Shown here one piece after another: positions 1 through 10,200 of a stretch of DNA of 64,000 nt (position 1 is the first letter of the stretch; every line of letters starts with the position of its first letter). The notes beneath the pieces were generated by a model. The model did no database searches, had not been told where the DNA came from, and saw nothing but the letters and a program-made list of their open reading frames with translations. Origin of the DNA: AC-43 sp963728855 (GTDB lineage: Bacteria; Actinomycetota; Actinomycetes; Mycobacteriales; Micromonosporaceae); the NCBI GenBank assembly GCA_963728855.1, contig CAVSLN010000007.1, positions 248,001-312,000 on the forward strand, read 5' to 3'. A program made the translations under genes and the position numbers.

Positions 1-51
1 GCGGACGGGCGGCTGCGGCGGGCCGACGCCAGCGGCGGGACTGGCCCGGCC

Positions 52-3000
52 GTGCGGCCGACGGACCCTGGGCGGATGGCTGAGCCCCGCGCAACGCAGG
101 ATCCGGGTGTGGGCAGTTCGGCCTTGCGTCCGTCGCGGGCGACCGCCCCCCGTGCAGCCGGTAGCAGGAGCGTTGGTGGTGTCGGGTCAGCCAGCAGGGC
201 GGGGGCGGCTGGTGACCGGCCACGGCGGCTGCCGGACGGGCAGGGTAGGTGGTTGACGCGGCTGCTCGAGAAGGACTTTGATCGGTTTGCCGACCAGGTC
301 AGCGCGCTCCTGCGTGAGGGGTTTACGCCCGAGGAGATCGCCGAGGATCTGCCGCTGTCGGGGCCGGCGTTGCGGGATGTGCTGGGTTTGCCAGGGCCGG
401 ATCCGATGCAGATCGATCCCGCGTCGGAGGCTGAGGGCTCGTCGGAGGCTGAGGGCTCGTCGGACGGTTCGGGTTCGGCCCACGCGTCGTCTGAACGGTC
501 GTCGCATGAGTTGCCTGATCCGCCGCAGGGCCCCTCGGCCGACGGGGCTGGGCCCGGCCGTATTGCCGGTGGGCTGTACCTGCCGGCGGACCCGACCCAT
601 TCGGACCCGACCTTCACCGCCGCCGAGGCAGGGTACGAGGCGATCCGTCTCGCCGACGGCGTGCAGGAGGCGCAGAGGATCGTCAACAACCTGAACCTGG
701 TGGAGTGGTTCGGTGGGTCCCCGCTCACACTCGCCGAGATCCACGCTATCTGGCGGTACTTGTTCGTCGAGGTGCATGTGCTGCCCGACAGCTCCGAGCC
801 GCGGCGCTTCGATGTCCATCCGAAGATCCTGGAAGCCTGGTACCGGTTGCGCGGCGATGCCGGCTACGGGCCGGTCACCGATCTGGACGTGCTGCTGCTG
901 CGGCACGAGTTGGTGGAGAGCCAGCGGATGGCTGCCGGTGAACCGTACGCGGTGGCGCATGAGCAGGCCAACGAACACCACAACTGGCAGCGCTCTGTCG
1001 GGTTGACGGTCGAGACGGCGGGCGGGCCGGCCAAGTTCTACGGCGCCGGTGGCGCGCCTGGGGGGAGTGGTGGACCGCGCGGGTTGGTGTTTTCTGGGGA
1101 TCGTGGGTGTGTGCTGGAGGTGACGCGGGCTCTGCGTGAGCATGGTGGGGTGCGGCAGGTGTTGGATGACCTGTCTGGTCGTATGGATGTGGATGTGTTG
1201 GCGCAGTTGCTCGGTGGTGTGTTCACGCCGACCAGTCACGAGGTGCTGCTGCAGCGGTTGGCGCGGGGGTATGCCACGGCGGTGTGGGTGGTGCGTCCGT
1301 CGGCTGGTGGCCGGCCGGCCCCGGAGGGTGAGCAGGTTGCGGTTGCGGGTTCAGGTGGGTCCGCGGGTCGGGCCTGGGAGTCGAGGCTTCGTCCGATGCA
1401 TATGGTGACGGTGCGGCGTCCGAATGTGGGTGAACGGTTCAGGGGTGAGGAGTTCAAGGAGGACCGTTTCACCGGTTGGTTCGTGCTGGAGGATCCGGAC
1501 GCGGAGGGTCCGGACGGGAAGGTGGTGCCGCAGCCGTTCCGGTTGACGCCTGGTAGGGAAGTGTTCAAGGGTGGTGAGGAGCATCCGTTGCCGGTGGTGC
1601 TGCGGGGTGCGGTGCTGATGGTGTTCGGCCAGGACGGGTCGTTGGGGCAGGTGCCGTGGAAACGGCCGTCGTCGGGTGACACCGGTCAGCTGCCGGGCAA
1701 GCCAGTGGGCGTCGAGGCGCAGGGCAGCGAGCCGCTCATGTCTGGGCTGCTCAAGTCTGGGCCGCTGGCGGCGGGCCAGTTGGACCTGCACGCGCTGCTT
1801 GACCCTGCTGACAGTGCCATGCCGCACGCGACGCCAGGACAGCCCGCAGCCGTGCACGGGTCGGACCCGACGGCCGGGGCGTCGGCATCAACGGCGACGT
1901 TCGACGGTGGTGCTGGTAGCGAGCAGCGACAAGACTTCGATGTCGTCATGGGCGAGGCGGCTGAGGCCACCCCGGAGTTCGGCCCGGTACGACGAGGGCA
2001 GGAGCCGTCACCGTTCGGGGTGACCGCGCCGACCGGGCACGAGGGTGGGCCGGTCGCGGGTGAGGCGCAGCTGCGGGACCAGTTCGCTGGCGGTCCGCCG
2101 GGCTTCGCGTTGCCGGTTCATCCGGACGCGAGGGATTGGCTGCTGGGATTGGGTGTTCCGCTGCCGCAGGTGGAGCGGCTGCTGGCGAATCCCAGGCTGG
2201 AGCTCGACCCCGGGCGGATACAGCGGCTGGCAGGGCGGCTGGGCTTTGCTGACGATCCCGACAAGTTGCGCCGGCTGGTGGGGCTGGTCGAGGTGCTTGA
2301 GGGGGTCCCGGACGACATCCCGGACCGGGCTGCGTCGCTGGGTCTGGCTGGCCCCGGGCCGCTGTACGGGGTGGTGCTGGAGTTGGGGGTGCATCCGCGG
2401 GACGTGCTGGCGGTGGGTGATGTGTTGGCCGAGCTCGTCGGGGATTCGGTGGATATCGTGCCGCCGGTGGGATCGTGGGCGGACGGGTTGCGTGAACGGT
2501 TGGCGGGGGCCGGGGTGTGGACCAACAGTGACCTGATCTGGTTGATGGAGCTGTCGGGTGCGGTGGATCTGGGGGTGGCGGACCGGCAGCTGTTGGGTAC
2601 GTTGCGAAGCGAAGGGGTGTCCCTGGAGTTGCCTGTTGAGTATGTGCGGGCGGCGTTGGACGGGGCGCGTATTCGGGCCCGGTTCGCCAACGATCTGGAG
2701 GGGCTGGCGGCGCAGCTGGGGTTGGCCGGGGCGGCGGCGGTGCGGGTGGTAGCCGACAGGTTGGGGGTGGAGCCGACCGATCTGCTGGTGGTGTTGGGTG
2801 ATGAGGTGCGGGCCGCCGTGCAGCAGGTCGGTGAGCTGGAAGGTGACGTGCAGGTGCGGTGGGTGCCGGTGGAGGTGACGGCTGAGGGTGCGTATGTGTC
2901 CGGGGGTTACCAGGAACGCAGGTTCCGGCAGGACGGGCGGTGGGGGCCGTGGGACAAGTGGCAGGCGTATACCAAGCTGCCGGACGGGTCGCGGGGCAAT

Positions 3001-6000
3001 GAGGCCATGTGGGCGCGGCCGAAGCTGGTCGAGCAGCAGCGGTGGCAGGGCCAGCGGGTGGCCGAAGGGGTACGGCAGCGGCTGCTGGCTGACGGGTTCC
3101 GTTCGGACGCGCACATCGCGCGTTTCGTACGGTTCAGCGGGCGCCTGGGATTCTGGGTCACCGACCTTGCGTTCCTGCTGCCGTCCCGGCATGGCGAGTG
3201 GCTGGCGTACGAGGCATTGCAGGACGTACCCGCCGGCCAGGTCACGTCGGCGCTGGAGGCATTGTTCCCGGAACCGCGGGCGGACAAGCCGTGGCGGCGC
3301 GAGCCGAGCGCGGCATTGCGGCGCCATCTACCGCGCAACGTGTACAGCCCGAGCGAGGTCGAGGAGTGGTCGACCCGGTTGGGTGTCACGCACGAGGAGT
3401 TCCGGGATCTGGTGGCCTCGCCGTTGGTGGACCCGCGGGAGCTGGTGGCAGTGGCCGAGCGTGCCGGCCTGTCCGGGCAGGCCCTGGGCGACCTGGTGCG
3501 GTTGGTGCAGGCGACCGGACAGGTGCCGAGGAAGCTGATGCGGGTGGCGTACCGGATCGGCATACCACCGGACGCGTTGGTGTGGTTGGCTGCGCAGCTG
3601 CGGGCCGACCCGGGTCACCTGCTGCCCTTCCGGGCGGCGTTCGACCGCGTCGGTGAGGTGTCACCGCGGCACCGGCCGGAGCCGGCGCAGATGTTGGCGT
3701 ACTTCCGGGCCTTCGTCGAGGCAGCGGGTCCGGTCGGGGACCCCCGGTACGGTGATGCCTGGGTGCTCTGGCTGGGCAGCCGGGGCGGGCTGGGCGCGGA
3801 AGGCTTCACTCCCGCCGAGTTGCACCACGTTCTCGGCCGGGCCCGTCGAGGAGCCATCGACGACGCGGTGAGCGACCAGGTCGCCGCCACCGAGGCGGCG
3901 GCGGATGCCGCGAGCGCGGCGCAGCGCGCGTCGACGGAGGCAGACCTCACTCGGCCCGACGAGTCGGGCCACCACCGTGAGAGCCAGAGTCTCATCGATG
4001 TATCCAGGCATGCCGCTACGGTCGCGGGCTGGGCCAGCACCGCAACCCGGACGCTCGATGAGGGCGGCGGCACCGTGCATATCCTTACTGCGCTCCTCGA
4101 TGTCCTGCGCTCCAGCGACGGCGCCGCCATGAATGCCTTCGACATCGCGGCCGCCCGCCACGATGGCGCCCTGCCCGCCGCCCTCGACGCCGGTCGCCGG
4201 TCTCTCCTCTCGGCGCAGGAGCACCTGCGAGAGCGGCTAGCCGCCGCTCCTGACATCACCGCACCCGAAGAGTGGGGTATCGAGCGCGTCGGGCGGCGGG
4301 CCGATCTCGCCGCGACCTGGCAGGTCTACGACGCGGCCGTCGAGGTCGTGCACGCCACCACCGGTCTGGTCGTCGCCGCTGTCCATGACGTCGCTGCCGG
4401 GGACGTCGCCGCTTCGGCGCGTGGGCCCGCGGCGGAGTTGGCGGAGCAGGTCACCAGGGCCGCTGGCGCGTTCGCCGATGCAGTGGCGGCCTATGGCCGT
4501 CGCCTGCTGCACGGTGTTACCGCGGCCGACCTGGCCGTGGCCCTGTGGGAACTGCGTGAACCGGACGACGACATCGGTAGGCATGCGTTCCAACCTCCAT
4601 CAGGCGTGCGGGCCGAGCGCGCGGCGGACGTACTGCTGGCTCAATGGTGGGCGGAGCAGATAGATCCGCATCGACGAGACGAGATCGCGACCGACATCCT
4701 TGACGATCTCACTCATCGTCCCCGGCTGGACCACCAGGAGGTGATCGATGCCGCAGACCAGCTCGGCCGCCCGGGCACGCGGGCCGGCATGCTGCGGTTG
4801 AGCCGGATCATCGGCTGGGTTCCCGATATTCCGCGCCTGGCCCGGGACTGGGGCGTGGACGCCTCAGCGCTGTACCTGCTGGCCCAGCGAACACAACTCG
4901 ATCCGTGCCTGCTGCGGCCGGTGGTCGTCGGGGGCCGGGCCGACACGCTCGCCCCCCAGAACGTTGTTCGCCTCATCGCGAACGGGCTGACCCGCCTGCT
5001 GAAGATCGCGCCAGGGCTGCTGCCGGCCGGACACCTGGCACAGCCGGGCCCGATGAGGCGCGGGCTGTCCTTCCTCACCGACAGCGGGCTGACGCTTGAC
5101 GATCTCAAGTTCACAGTCGACGAAGCGCGGATCCGGGCGGCGGCGCAGCGGTGGCTGGCCGGCGCGGCTGGGCTGGCGGTGGAACAGTCACAGCGGCTGC
5201 GGGCGCAGATGTGGTTTGACTTCACCGATTGGGAGCGGCTTCTCACCGTTCTGGCGGGTCACCATGCCGAGCGTGATCCCGATGCCGGCTGGGATGCCCG
5301 GTCGATGCAGGAGCTGGCCGACCGGTTGGACGTCAGCGTGGTGCTGCTGCGGGGCTGGAGCGTGCGTTTCGGCCGGGTGCCGCATGACGCGGTGGCGCTG
5401 GCCGATGAGCTTGGCGTGCGGGATCCGGCGCTGCTGGTGGCGCTGGCAGCGGAGTTGGGCGTGGATCCGCGGCGGTTGAGTCCGGATCACGGGCTGGAGC
5501 GGCTCAACGCCGATGCCGGGGGCGGCGGGCGGTTCGCGCTGGTGGACCCGGTCGCCGGGCAGATCCGCCAGGACCCGGCGTGGGTCTCGGCCACCGACAT
5601 GGCGCCGGGGTCACCGAGAGCGTCGATGTTGATGGACCTGCTGGCGGTGGCCGAGGCGGCGCGCCGGGTTCCCGCGGACGTGGTGACGCTGGCGGACAGC
5701 GCGTCGCTGCCGGTGTGGGATCTGGTGGAGGCCGCGGTGTGGTTGCGGCGGGATGTGCGGCTGGTCTCGGTGCTGGCCCGTGATGAGTTCGTCCGGTGGG
5801 CAGACGCGCTGGTGGCCCGGTATCCGGAGTGGCTGCGGAAACTGGAGCGGCGGTACGGGATCCAGGAGAGCGAGATCTGGCGGCTGTTCACCTTCGCGCA
5901 GGGGCAACAGCTCTACAGGACCTTCGCCTCGCTGGAGGCGTTGAGTCCCGAAGCGGCCCGGGAGCGGGTCGACGAATGGCGACTGGGCCTGGACCCGCCC

Positions 6001-7296
6001 CAGGCGCGCCGCCGGTTCGAGCGGATCGTCAGCCAGGCCAACGGCCCGGCGTTGTTCGACCAGATCGGGCAGTTCGTCAGCAGGGCGTCGGGAGCGGGCG
6101 CGGAACTCGTCCCGTTCCTGCCCGATCTCCCCGATGTGGCGGGGGTGACGCTGTATCTGTGGGTGCGACCGGCGTATCTGCGGGTGCGACCGGCCGACCC
6201 CGGTGAGGACAGCCCCGCCGCTTTGGCGCAGCTGGCGGAGCGGGCGCGCCCCCGCCTGGACGGCAAGCTGGGGGTGACACTGGTGGCGGACGCCGAGACG
6301 GTGCTGGTACAGGTGCGGCTCGGCGCTGAGGGTACCAACTGGCGGGGCCTGGCCGCCGTGCTGGACGTGCTGCACGAGCTCGACGCCGAGGCATACCGCA
6401 TGAACCTCGATGTGGAGAGCGGCTTCGGCAAAGACGAGGCGAGCCAGCTTGACCATGTCCAGCTCTACCTGACCCAGCTGTATTACGCGCACTACGACGT
6501 GGTGCAGCGCCTCGGCCAAGACCGGCGTACCAAGCTGTTCGCCTTCCCACAGCGGGACGGGTCACCACAGTATGCCTACGCATCCTTCACGGACTTCAAG
6601 CGCGCACACGACAGGGGCGGAGACGCGACCCCGGTGGAACTGAAAGTCAGCGACAAATCGCTGATCGTGCACTTCCGGCACCTCGGTGCCGGCCTGGACA
6701 AGGGGGCGTTGGAGGCGCGCATCATTCTGGCCGAGCAGATGGTCAAGGCCGCCTGGCGCGCCGCCCGGAACCAGGACCTGGCCGGCGAGATGCGCGGGTG
6801 GCCGCTGCAGCGCCTGGGCCAGCACGCCTCGGCGCTGGCCCAGGCGGGGAACGACTCCCAGGCCCGACGGGCCGCCGCCGAGGCGGCCGACGGCAGCGCT
6901 CGCCGCCTGCTGGACCTCGTGTCCGAGATGCCGCAGCGCGGACTCGTGACGGCGCTGTTCCACGCCACCGACTGGGCCGAGTCGACGAAAGGTGCGTGGC
7001 AGCCGCCGCCCGGTCTTGGCCCGGTCCTCGATGACCCCACCCTCGGGATGCCGGTGCCGCAGGACGCCGGGCCCGAGGCCACCCTCGGCCGCGACCTGGT
7101 TGCGGAAGCTCGGGACTCTCGTCGAGGAGCTCGGGCTGTCACACACCGAGCTGGCGCTGCGCGCCGCGGGTATCGACGCGGTCTTCCCACCGGACCCCGC
7201 CGTGATGCCCGGCGACAAGACCATCTCCGACATGGTGCGGCTGCTTCGGGAGAACCGGTTCTCGATCCCGCCGGAGGCTCTGGTCAGGGCCCGTGA
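52..7296 (+). CDS. giant polymorphic-toxin-like protein, part 1 (5' end outside window)
   Basis: The frame is open from base 1, with no stop before the first GTG at 52, and residues near 75 resemble an internal module found twice more at 29.3 and 35.9 kb, so the true start is probably upstream. In order it holds: an Arg/Ala-rich head with a small HTH-like motif (EEIAEDLPLSGPALRDVLG); an acidic Ser/Glu linker; a HELxE/AHEQAN module (about 600-1030); papain-like cassette R1 (1060-2040); long helical repeats rich in Leu/Ala/Val (about 2080-3800 and 4800-6000); and an unknown alpha/beta module (6090-6800). No signal peptide or membrane segment is visible. The meaningful frame ends near 7107. After that the translation turns into Arg-rich nonsense and the protein continues in the +1 frame of the next giant gene. 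I infer one gene interrupted by a single extra base. Confidence 0.75.
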   Translation: MRPTDPGRMAEPRATQDPGVGSSALRPSRATAPRAAGSRSVGGVGSASRAGAAGDRPRRLPDGQGRWLTRLLEKDFDRFADQVSALLREGFTPEEIAEDLPLSGPALRDVLGLPGPDPMQIDPASEAEGSSEAEGSSDGSGSAHASSERSSHELPDPPQGPSADGAGPGRIAGGLYLPADPTHSDPTFTAAEAGYEAIRLADGVQEAQRIVNNLNLVEWFGGSPLTLAEIHAIWRYLFVEVHVLPDSSEPRRFDVHPKILEAWYRLRGDAGYGPVTDLDVLLLRHELVESQRMAAGEPYAVAHEQANEHHNWQRSVGLTVETAGGPAKFYGAGGAPGGSGGPRGLVFSGDRGCVLEVTRALREHGGVRQVLDDLSGRMDVDVLAQLLGGVFTPTSHEVLLQRLARGYATAVWVVRPSAGGRPAPEGEQVAVAGSGGSAGRAWESRLRPMHMVTVRRPNVGERFRGEEFKEDRFTGWFVLEDPDAEGPDGKVVPQPFRLTPGREVFKGGEEHPLPVVLRGAVLMVFGQDGSLGQVPWKRPSSGDTGQLPGKPVGVEAQGSEPLMSGLLKSGPLAAGQLDLHALLDPADSAMPHATPGQPAAVHGSDPTAGASASTATFDGGAGSEQRQDFDVVMGEAAEATPEFGPVRRGQEPSPFGVTAPTGHEGGPVAGEAQLRDQFAGGPPGFALPVHPDARDWLLGLGVPLPQVERLLANPRLELDPGRIQRLAGRLGFADDPDKLRRLVGLVEVLEGVPDDIPDRAASLGLAGPGPLYGVVLELGVHPRDVLAVGDVLAELVGDSVDIVPPVGSWADGLRERLAGAGVWTNSDLIWLMELSGAVDLGVADRQLLGTLRSEGVSLELPVEYVRAALDGARIRARFANDLEGLAAQLGLAGAAAVRVVADRLGVEPTDLLVVLGDEVRAAVQQVGELEGDVQVRWVPVEVTAEGAYVSGGYQERRFRQDGRWGPWDKWQAYTKLPDGSRGNEAMWARPKLVEQQRWQGQRVAEGVRQRLLADGFRSDAHIARFVRFSGRLGFWVTDLAFLLPSRHGEWLAYEALQDVPAGQVTSALEALFPEPRADKPWRREPSAALRRHLPRNVYSPSEVEEWSTRLGVTHEEFRDLVASPLVDPRELVAVAERAGLSGQALGDLVRLVQATGQVPRKLMRVAYRIGIPPDALVWLAAQLRADPGHLLPFRAAFDRVGEVSPRHRPEPAQMLAYFRAFVEAAGPVGDPRYGDAWVLWLGSRGGLGAEGFTPAELHHVLGRARRGAIDDAVSDQVAATEAAADAASAAQRASTEADLTRPDESGHHRESQSLIDVSRHAATVAGWASTATRTLDEGGGTVHILTALLDVLRSSDGAAMNAFDIAAARHDGALPAALDAGRRSLLSAQEHLRERLAAAPDITAPEEWGIERVGRRADLAATWQVYDAAVEVVHATTGLVVAAVHDVAAGDVAASARGPAAELAEQVTRAAGAFADAVAAYGRRLLHGVTAADLAVALWELREPDDDIGRHAFQPPSGVRAERAADVLLAQWWAEQIDPHRRDEIATDILDDLTHRPRLDHQEVIDAADQLGRPGTRAGMLRLSRIIGWVPDIPRLARDWGVDASALYLLAQRTQLDPCLLRPVVVGGRADTLAPQNVVRLIANGLTRLLKIAPGLLPAGHLAQPGPMRRGLSFLTDSGLTLDDLKFTVDEARIRAAAQRWLAGAAGLAVEQSQRLRAQMWFDFTDWERLLTVLAGHHAERDPDAGWDARSMQELADRLDVSVVLLRGWSVRFGRVPHDAVALADELGVRDPALLVALAAELGVDPRRLSPDHGLERLNADAGGGGRFALVDPVAGQIRQDPAWVSATDMAPGSPRASMLMDLLAVAEAARRVPADVVTLADSASLPVWDLVEAAVWLRRDVRLVSVLARDEFVRWADALVARYPEWLRKLERRYGIQESEIWRLFTFAQGQQLYRTFASLEALSPEAARERVDEWRLGLDPPQARRRFERIVSQANGPALFDQIGQFVSRASGAGAELVPFLPDLPDVAGVTLYLWVRPAYLRVRPADPGEDSPAALAQLAERARPRLDGKLGVTLVADAETVLVQVRLGAEGTNWRGLAAVLDVLHELDAEAYRMNLDVESGFGKDEASQLDHVQLYLTQLYYAHYDVVQRLGQDRRTKLFAFPQRDGSPQYAYASFTDFKRAHDRGGDATPVELKVSDKSLIVHFRHLGAGLDKGALEARIILAEQMVKAAWRAARNQDLAGEMRGWPLQRLGQHASALAQAGNDSQARRAAAEAADGSARRLLDLVSEMPQRGLVTALFHATDWAESTKGAWQPPPGLGPVLDDPTLGMPVPQDAGPEATLGRDLVAEARDSRRGARAVTHRAGAARRGYRRGLPTGPRRDARRQDHLRHGAAASGEPVLDPAGGSGQGP
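100..480 (+). repeat. head module copy 1 (HTH-like motif plus acidic tail)
   Basis: Protein pattern: PGRM, a Gly/Ser/Arg stretch with VGGVGSASRAG, PRRL, a helix pair ending EEIAEDL...LRDVLGLP, then Ser-Glu-Ala-Glu-Gly-Ser-Ser. The same pattern recurs at 29280-29730 and 35870-36310. The EEIA-x(8)-L-x(3)-LGLP stretch looks like a short helix-turn-helix. The function is unknown. Confidence 0.65.
600..1030 (+). other. HELxE / AHEQAN module in giant protein
   Basis: About 140 residues with the run LLLRHELVESQ followed 14 residues later by AHEQANEHHNW. A HELxE helix followed by an AHxxA helix is common in C-terminal modules of bacterial polymorphic toxins. Two histidines and a glutamate could form a metal site, but I cannot name the family. 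Here the module sits near the start of the visible protein and leads directly into papain-like cassette R1. Confidence 0.4.
1060..2040 (+). repeat. cassette R1 copy 1 (papain-like domain plus linker)
   Basis: About 980 bp, nearly identical to 8951-9931 (offset 7,891) and closely similar to 23037-23960. It encodes GDRGCVLEVTRALREHGG, a central VWVVRP strand, RPMHMVTVRRP and FVLEDPD. The order Cys, His, Asp with these spacings suggests a papain-fold (Tox-PL type) core, and the match to better examples at 20.0 and 31.8 kb is partial. Codons here favour GTG, TTG and GGT, unlike the C-ending codons around it. Confidence 0.65.
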
Positions 7297-10200
7297 CCGG
7301 CTACCCGTCCTCGTCCGTACCCTGGGCCAGGTCACCGGCGACACGTCGCTCGCCATGGCCAAGATCCGGGACTGGCTGAAGCGCCAAGACCGGCAGTGGC
7401 GGGACCTGTCGGTCAGCCCCTTGTCGGTCGATCTGTGGATGCGCGAGGTCTACCCGGGTGAGGTGCGCGCCCCGTACCTACCGTTGCCCGCCGGCGGCGA
7501 CTTCGACACGCACGCGTTGCCGCCGGACGCCGACCTGCCGACACCGGACGGGCTGGTGGACTGGATCCGTGCCCGGACCGCAGGTGGCCTGCACCCGGTG
7601 CCGCATGTCGTGGATGACACCACGGGCGGGCTGGCCGCGGCGGGAGCCGGCCGGCAGTTCCGGGTGGCTTTCGAGGTCGCCCTCGCCAGTGACCTCCCGC
7701 AGGAGCCCTGGACCTGGGTCGATCCGGCGGTCCGCATGGGGCGGATCCGCTCGGAACTGGCCAGGAGGCAGAGCCCGGGGTGGCAGGTGCGGACTCTCGA
7801 CTCGGACCGGTTGTCGCTTCGTTCGCCGTTCATCACCGACACCCCCGACACGTGGCGGGTCATGGCGCACATCCTCCCGGTCATTCACGAACTCGGTGGA
7901 CGCCCGACCCAGGCCCCCCTGCAGGTCACGGTCCACATCGCCGACCAGGACGAGGAATTCTCGGACGGGACGGACAGCGGCGCGGACGAGGCGGAAGACC
8001 GCCAGTCTCCGTGGAGCGTGCTCGCCACGCTGGTCAGGGTGGCGCAGTCGGTGATGCGGGGGCGCGACGGGGTGCTCCAGCCGCAGCAGGTCATTCCGCA
8101 GGACGATGGCTATCTGGACGTGGGGGATCTGACCGCCTTCGAGTTCGGCCACTACCTGCTCGACACCCCGCATGTCCAGGCATCGGTGAAGATGGTGTTC
8201 GGCCTGCTCCGAGCGGCCTTCCGCGGCGACGACGCGTACCGGCAGATCGCCGAAGCGCAGCCGACCGACCCGTCCGCCAGCGTCCCAGACACCGCACCGA
8301 TCGAGATAGGTGACTGGCTCTTCCACCCCGACGCGGACCCTTCGCAGACCGCACGCCGCGAGTACCTGTTGGGGCTGATGTTCGACGAGCCGGTCGAGCG
8401 CCTACCGGTCAGGGTGCTGTTCCACGTCACCCCGGCAAAGCCGGTCGAGGCACCTCCGGTGCCGTCCGTCGAGGCGCAGCCGGAGCCCACGCCGGTTGAG
8501 CCGGCGGAGTCGACACCGCCACCGGAGTCCGGTGGATCGCCGGAGCCGGACACGACCGGCGAGGTGGTCCGGGACGGCTGGCGCGTGATCGCCACGACCA
8601 CCAGCGCGGATGCGGTACGGAGTGTGCTGCGGCAGGTGCTCGACGCGCTCGCCGGGGCCCGCGGCCCTTCGGCCCGGGAAAGCCTGACCGTGCTGCGGGA
8701 GGAGTGCCGGGCCCGGCTCGACGAGCTGGACCCCGACTGGGACCGGCCACCCGCCACCGATGACCCGCCGGCCTATGTGCTGGACGACTCCCGGAGAGCG
8801 ACCGTCGAGCTGTACGAGGACGCGCGGGAGGAACCAGCCGCACCGCCGGTACCGACGCAGCTCGACCCGGCCGGCCCCGGCCCGACCGGGCCGGTTAGCG
8901 GCTCGCTGTCCGCGCCTCCAGGCGGGTCGCTGCATGCGCTTCTCGACCCTGGGGGGAGTGGTGGACCGCGCGGGTTGGTGTTTTCTGGGGATCGCGGGTG
9001 TGTGCTGGAGGTGACGCGGGCTCTGCGTGAGCATGGTGGGGTGCGGCAGGTGTTGGATGACCTGTCTGGTCGTATGGATGTGGATGTGTTGGCGCAGTTG
9101 CTCGGTGGTGTGTTCACGCCGACCAGTCACGAGGTGCTGCTGCAGCGGTTGGCGCGGGGGTATGCCACGGCGGTGTGGGTGGTGCGTCCGTCGGCTGGTG
9201 GCCGGCCGGCCCCGGAGGGTGAGCAGGTTGCGGTTGCGGGTTCAGGTGGGTCCGCGGGTCGGGCCTGGGAGTCGAGGCTTCGTCCGATGCATATGGTGAC
9301 GGTGCGGCGTCCGAATGTGGGTGAACGGTTCAGGGGTGAGGAGTTCAAGGAGGACCGTTTCACCGGTTGGTTCGTGCTGGAGGATCCGGACGCGGAGGGT
9401 CCGGACGGGAAGGTGGTGCCGCAGCCGTTCCGGTTGACGCCTGGTAGGGAACTGTTCAAGGGTGGTGAGGAGCACCCGTTGCCGGAGGTGCTGCGGGGTG
9501 CGGTGCTGATGGTGTTCGACCAGGACGGGTCGTTGGGGCAGGTGCCGTGGAAACGGCCGTCGTCGGGTGACACCGGTCAGCTGCCGGGCAAGCCAGTGGG
9601 CGTCGAGGCGCAGGGCAGCGAGCCGCTCAAGTCTGGGCTGCTCAAGTCTGGGCCGCTGGCGGCGGGCCAGTTGGACCTGCACGCGCTGCTTGACCCTGCT
9701 GACAGTGCCATGCCGCACGCGACGCCAGGACAGCCCGCAGCCGTGCACGGGTCGGACCCGACGGCCGGGGCGTCGGCATCAACGGCGACGTTCGACGGTG
9801 GTGCTGGTAGCGAGCAGCGACAAGACTTCGATGTCGTCATGGGCGAGGCGGCTGAGGCCACCCCGGAGTTCGGCCCGGTACGACGAGGGCAGGAGCCGTC
9901 ACCGTTCGGGGTGACCGCGCCGACCGGGCACGCCCGCGTGCAAGGACCCTCAAGCGCACAGCCGGGAACCGGGCGGCTGGAAGCGATCGCCGAGGAGCCC
10001 GCACCCACCCAGCCAGTGACCGGCGACCGGCAGGACCCGTCGATCGGCTGGGGAATCGAGTCCGAGCGGCACGACATCGTGTATGTCCCGCCGCCCGGCG
10101 TCAAGCTCGACTACCGCGAGGTTCTCAAGAACCGGCCGGTGCTGGTGGAGACGCCCGAATACGTCGTCAAGCTGGACAGCGCGGAGGGCGCGTACATTCT

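Noticed and set aside
2008..3327. A 439-codon minus-strand frame under part 1
   Set aside because: Same reasons: composition of a shadow frame and no ribosome binding site.
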